Shown: one piece after another, positions 6,048-9,554 of the stretch
How positions within the stretch are numbered: the stretch's first letter is position 1
Layout of the letters: each line of letters starts with the position of its first letter
Assembly (NCBI GenBank): GCA_015487435.1
Contig: WFPU01000062.1
Span: forward strand, 1 to 9,554
Reading direction: 5' to 3'
DNA from: Sulfurimonas sp.
GTDB taxonomy: Bacteria > Campylobacterota > Campylobacteria > Campylobacterales > Sulfurimonadaceae
Length of the DNA: 9,554 nucleotides
Translations under genes and position numbers: made by a program
The notes under the pieces: generated by a model
Databases searched by the model: none
What the model saw: only the letters and a program-made list of their open reading frames with translations
Told to the model about the DNA's origin: nothing

Positions 6048-7823
6048 CTACGAAGCAAAGCCACTACAAAATTTATCTTTTGCTACAACAATTTGTTTTT
6101 GCTTCTCTTTTCTTTTTGTATCTTTTTCAACAAAGATTTTTTTACGAGTTTTTGGATCCAACTCTGTGTAGTACATTACAGCAGAATATGTACTTGGTGT
6201 TGGTGTAAAGACTTGGGCTTGTTCTGGATTCATTTGCAGTTCATCTGCTGTAAATCGCTTTAGTTCATGCATATCTTTTTCTTCACAACCAGGATGTGCA
6301 GCTATTAAGTAGTAAGTTAAAAACTGATTTTTACCCTCTTGCTTATTTAATCTGTCATACATTTTTTTAAAATCTATTAGTGTTTGTTTACCAGGTTTAC
6401 CCATAAGCTCTAGGACATGCTGTTGTGTATGTTCTGGTGCTACTTTCATCTGTCCAGATATATGATGTTTTACCATCTCTTTTAAGTAGGAAAAACCATG
6501 TTTTTTATCAGCAGTTATAAAATCATATCTTACACCTGAGGCTACAAATGCTTTTCGTACACCCTCAACTTCTCTTACTTTTCTTAAAAGATTTATATTT
6601 CTACTATGATCTACATGCATAACTCTACAAAGTCTATCTGCATCCACACAACGAATATTGTCACAGGTACCTTTTTTAAGCTTTTTATCACACTCATACC
6701 CATACATATTTGCTGTTGGACCACCTACATCAGAGATAATCCCTTTATAATCTTTATACTTATTAAAATACGCAGCTTCTGCTAATATATTTGTCTCTGA
6801 ACGAGTGCGGATAGTACGACCTTGATGAACACCTATTGCACAAAAATTACACTCGCCCCAACAGCCATGATGAGTCATGATAGAAAATTTTATAGTCTCT
6901 AAACATTTAACCCTACCCATCTTTGCATAATATGGATGTAATTCTCTAGTAAAAGGAAGATTTGAATTAGCATCCATCTCATCTTCATTTAGATAATCAC
7001 ACGGAGGATTTTGGATTAAGTATCGGTTATCTACAGGCTGACATAAACCTTTTGCAGTTATTGGGTCGTTGTTATCATAAAAGGCATCAAAAAGGTCTAT
7101 ATAACGCTCTGGAGTATCTACACACTCTTGATGTGATGGCAACTGAATATATTCATAGTTTGGTTCTTTAGATATATAACATACACCTCGTATATCACTC
7201 CAATCTTCACCGAGTGCTATTGCACGAGTTAATTGCTCTAATGCTATCTCACCCATTCCATAAATAATAATATCACCTTTTGCATCAAATATTACAGGTT
7301 TTTTCATCTTATTTTGCCAGTAATCATAGTGACTTACACGTCTAAGACTTGCTTCAATTCCACCAAGTACTAATGGGACTGTATTTTTAAAATATCGTCT
7401 AATAAGATTACAATAAACACTTAAAGCCCTATCTGGTCGTTTGTCATTTTTTCCACCAGGTGTATAATCATCAGAGTTTCTAAACTTTTTTGTAGCTGTA
7501 TAGTTTGAAACCATACTATCAACACTTCCACCACTCACACCCCAATAAAGTTTAGGTTCACCTAGTCGCATAATGTCATCAGGACCATTAATATCAGGCT
7601 GACCAATCATACCAACTTTGTAACCCATTTTCTCAAGCATACGCCCAACCATAGCTACACCAATAAAAGGCGAATCTATATAGGCATCACCACTCACAAG
7701 GATAACATCACAATAATCCCAACCCAAAATATCCATCTCTTGTCTAGTTGTTGGGAGGAAATCTTTTTGGCTAAAAGATATTGTATTTTTATATTGATTG
7801 GTATTTTTATTTCGTCTACTCAA
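6048..7823 (-). CDS. ygiQ: YgiQ-family radical SAM protein (UPF0313)
   Basis: This is a radical S-adenosylmethionine enzyme whose reaction is, as far as I know, not established. Family signatures run throughout: FLPTTRQEMDILGWD (22-36), SGDAYIDSPFIGVAMVGRML (44-63), QPDINGPDDIMRLGEP (75-90), LGGIEASLRRVSHYDYW (153-169), the radical SAM cluster HHGCWGECNFCAI (318-330; Cys321, 325, 328), SDVGGPTANMYG (364-375), KVAPEHT (460-466) and AAHPGC (508-513). Cys378, 387, 392 and 399 form a second cluster that also seems present in E. coli YgiQ. At 591 residues it lacks most of the long C-terminal extension of the E. coli protein (about 739). The start is TTG at 7823, with GGA five bases upstream; a stop lies four codons earlier, and the first in-frame ATG (residue 30) falls inside the conserved region. 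It is divergent from the acyl-CoA synthetase gene and ends 5 nt from the palindrome. Confidence 0.93.
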   Translation of the reverse strand: MSRRNKNTNQYKNTISFSQKDFLPTTRQEMDILGWDYCDVILVSGDAYIDSPFIGVAMVGRMLEKMGYKVGMIGQPDINGPDDIMRLGEPKLYWGVSGGSVDSMVSNYTATKKFRNSDDYTPGGKNDKRPDRALSVYCNLIRRYFKNTVPLVLGGIEASLRRVSHYDYWQNKMKKPVIFDAKGDIIIYGMGEIALEQLTRAIALGEDWSDIRGVCYISKEPNYEYIQLPSHQECVDTPERYIDLFDAFYDNNDPITAKGLCQPVDNRYLIQNPPCDYLNEDEMDANSNLPFTRELHPYYAKMGRVKCLETIKFSIMTHHGCWGECNFCAIGVHQGRTIRTRSETNILAEAAYFNKYKDYKGIISDVGGPTANMYGYECDKKLKKGTCDNIRCVDADRLCRVMHVDHSRNINLLRKVREVEGVRKAFVASGVRYDFITADKKHGFSYLKEMVKHHISGQMKVAPEHTQQHVLELMGKPGKQTLIDFKKMYDRLNKQEGKNQFLTYYLIAAHPGCEEKDMHELKRFTADELQMNPEQAQVFTPTPSTYSAVMYYTELDPKTRKKIFVEKDTKRKEKQKQIVVAKDKFCSGFAS

Positions 7824-7891
7824 GATATTCCATTATCTGCATAATTTTTTTGTATAATGATACTAAAACATTCCAAAATAATAGGTTATAA
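7824..7891. promoter_or_regulatory. Divergent promoter region between ygiQ and the acyl-CoA synthetase gene
   Basis: The 68-bp spacer must serve both genes. On the plus strand a perfect TATAAT (7853-7858) follows a T-stretch and TG (TTTTTTTG at 7845-7852), the T-rich upstream context that I recall for sigma-70 promoters of Campylobacterota. The start near 7865 would give a leader of about 27 nt, with TAGG six bases before the ATG at 7892. For ygiQ the -10 is less clear; TATACA (7857-7852 on the minus strand) overlaps the other -10, which would make the two promoters compete. The minus-strand call is weak. Confidence 0.5.
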
Positions 7892-9554
7892 ATGAACTAC
7901 CCATATGAAAACTTAGAAAACTTTACATTACCAGCAATACTAAATCGTTCAGTTAAACTATATGGTAATTCCGATGCCTTTGGTTATGTTGGTGAAAATG
8001 CCATGACTTACAATGAATTTAATAATAAAGTTCAAAATTTAATTAAACTGTTGATTTCAAATGGTGTCTCAAAAGGTAATAAGGTAGTACTACTTAGTGA
8101 AAATATGCCAAATTGGGGTGTAGCATATTTTGCAGTTACTTATTTTGGAGCAGTAGTAGTACCAATATTACCAGATTTTCATCCATCTGATGTTCATCAT
8201 ATCATTAAGCACTCTGGGGCAAAAGCTATTATTGTCTCTAATAGATATCTAGCTACTGTTGAAGATGATCCAAATTTTAATGCAAAATTTGTTATAAATT
8301 TGGAAAAATTAGAACTCATAGATGAACTATCAAATATTAGCTACATAGAACAGATAAAGAAAAAAATATCTACCCCAAAAATAGTTATGGTAAACGAAGA
8401 GGATCTATGTGCCATAATCTATACCTCTGGGACTACTGGAAACTCAAAAGGGGTGATGCTATCACATAAAAATCTTGCAACTAATGCACTTTGTACTTTT
8501 AGTAAAGTTGAAATTTTAAAAACTGATGTATTTCTTTCTATTTTACCTTTAGCACATACTCTTGAATGTACAGTTGGCTTAATAACACCCCTATTGCACG
8601 GTTCAAGTGTTTATTATATAGACAAAGCACCAACACCCAGTGTACTTTTAAAAGCATTTTCTATAATCAAACCAACTATGATGGTAAGTGTGCCACTAAT
8701 TATAGAAAAAATATACAAAAACAAAGTTTTAGCAAAATTTAATAATTCTTTTATAACAAAAAATTTGTATAAAATCCCATTTTTTAGAAAAAAACTAAAC
8801 CTTATAGCTGGTAAAAAACTAATTGAGATTTTTGGAGGTAGAATGAGATTTTTCGGCATTGGTGGAGCTGGACTCTCTCCAATAGTTGAGCAATTTTTAC
8901 TTGAAGCTAAATTTCCATACATTATAGGATATGGGCTAACGGAGACTGCTCCACTTTTAGCTGGTTCTATTTTAGGCGGGGGTATTAAGATAAAATCAAC
9001 GGGAACTGCTTTTTATGGAGTTGAACTTAAAATTAAAAATCCAGATGCAAAAACAGGTGAAGGCGAGATTATTGCCAAGAGTCCCAGTACTATGGTTGGT
9101 TACTATAAAGACGATAAAGCAACTGCTGAGGTTATGGAAGATGGCTGGTTCTTAACGGGAGATTTAGGGCATATGGATGATGATGGATTTTTATTTATAA
9201 GTGGTAGAAGTAAAAATGTTATCATTGGTTCTGGTGGTGAAAATATCTATCCAGAACAAATAGAAGCTATCATAAACAATGAACCTACCGTACTTGATTC
9301 ACTGGTTATGGAAAATTTTAATAAAAAAATAGTAGCTAGAATCCATCTAGATTACGATCTAATTGATAATATATTTCATGCAGATAAAAAAACAAATAGA
9401 GAGATGTCTAGATTGATATCAGAGCACTTAGAAGAGATGAGAGTAAAAATAAATTCACAAGTTTCATCTTTTTGTAGAGTTACAAAATATATAGAACAAA
9501 TTGAACCCTTTACAAAAACACCAACAAAAAAAATAAAAAGATATTTATATAAAG
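7892..9554 (+). CDS. AMP-forming long-chain acyl-CoA (or acyl-ACP) synthetase, 3' end cut by the window
   Basis: This ANL-superfamily enzyme activates a carboxylic acid, probably a fatty acid, as acyl-AMP and passes it to CoA or acyl carrier protein. The frame is open for 554 codons and leaves the window without a stop. Adenylation motifs in order: P-loop YTSGTTGNSKG (177-187), LPLAHTLE (about 217-224), GYGLTETAP (346-354), TGDLG (422-426), the hinge and ribose-binding stretch GRSKNVIIGSGGENIYPEQ (438-456), and a C-terminal TPTKKIKR (543-550) whose Lys547 fits the catalytic A10 lysine. The core is thus almost complete, and only a short tail or an additional fused domain remains outside. The LPLAHTLE region points to the long-chain fatty acid group rather than acetate, but the substrate is inferred. 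The ATG has TAGG six bases upstream and a TATAAT promoter candidate. No other fatty-acid genes are in view. Confidence 0.93.
   Translation, partial: MNYPYENLENFTLPAILNRSVKLYGNSDAFGYVGENAMTYNEFNNKVQNLIKLLISNGVSKGNKVVLLSENMPNWGVAYFAVTYFGAVVVPILPDFHPSDVHHIIKHSGAKAIIVSNRYLATVEDDPNFNAKFVINLEKLELIDELSNISYIEQIKKKISTPKIVMVNEEDLCAIIYTSGTTGNSKGVMLSHKNLATNALCTFSKVEILKTDVFLSILPLAHTLECTVGLITPLLHGSSVYYIDKAPTPSVLLKAFSIIKPTMMVSVPLIIEKIYKNKVLAKFNNSFITKNLYKIPFFRKKLNLIAGKKLIEIFGGRMRFFGIGGAGLSPIVEQFLLEAKFPYIIGYGLTETAPLLAGSILGGGIKIKSTGTAFYGVELKIKNPDAKTGEGEIIAKSPSTMVGYYKDDKATAEVMEDGWFLTGDLGHMDDDGFLFISGRSKNVIIGSGGENIYPEQIEAIINNEPTVLDSLVMENFNKKIVARIHLDYDLIDNIFHADKKTNREMSRLISEHLEEMRVKINSQVSSFCRVTKYIEQIEPFTKTPTKKIKRYLYK

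Noticed and set aside
6033..6263. Plus-strand 76-codon ORF starting in the palindrome
   Set aside because: It lies antisense to the conserved C-terminal part of ygiQ, is rich in Cys, Phe and Trp, and has no family resemblance or ribosome binding site.
7734..7736. Minus-strand ATG as the ygiQ start (residue 30)
   Set aside because: It would remove FLPTTRQE, part of the conserved N-terminal block of the family, so the upstream TTG is preferred.
8614..8922. Minus-strand 102-codon ORF
   Set aside because: It is a shadow of the acyl-CoA synthetase gene, whose frame shows clear family motifs through this stretch.

Overview
The window is AT-rich (roughly 30% GC by eye) and reads as chromosomal DNA from a Campylobacterota (epsilonproteobacterial) species, perhaps a Sulfurimonas- or Arcobacter-like organism. 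The protein sequences and the order coaBC - small unknown gene - uppS - prepilin peptidase - LptF/G-type permease - truA fit what I remember of the Campylobacter jejuni chromosome. I cannot name the genus from sequence alone.

Left part (180-5417, + strand): six genes packed head to tail. The first three junctions are ATGA overlaps, the fourth is a 3-nt gap and the fifth has no gap, so this is almost certainly one operon. It makes coenzyme A (CoaBC), the C55 lipid carrier for cell-wall and LPS precursors (UppS), a type IV prepilin peptidase, an LPS-export permease (LptF-like) and a tRNA pseudouridine synthase (TruA). The second gene (1445-2188) has no assigned function, but its C-terminus resembles the FliK hook-length-control domain. 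A promoter candidate lies upstream of coaBC.

Middle part (5418-6047): a convergent minus-strand gene for a 134-residue protein with an SH3/Tudor-like N-terminal motif. It has its own promoter candidate, and a terminator candidate lies inside the 3' end of truA. Between it and ygiQ lies a 115-bp quasi-palindrome built from two head-to-head copies of a small hairpin repeat. This is the most unusual structure in the window.

Right part (6048-9554): ygiQ, a radical SAM protein of the UPF0313 family, on the minus strand with a TTG start. Across a 68-bp divergent spacer is a plus-strand AMP-forming acyl-CoA (or acyl-ACP) synthetase that runs off the window end after at least 554 codons.

Overall this is mostly housekeeping DNA. 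I see no CRISPR array, insertion sequence, tRNA, rRNA, toxin-antitoxin or recognisable defence system. The points worth a second look are the palindromic element, the small accessory-looking gene beside it, and the FliK-like protein inside the CoaBC-UppS operon.
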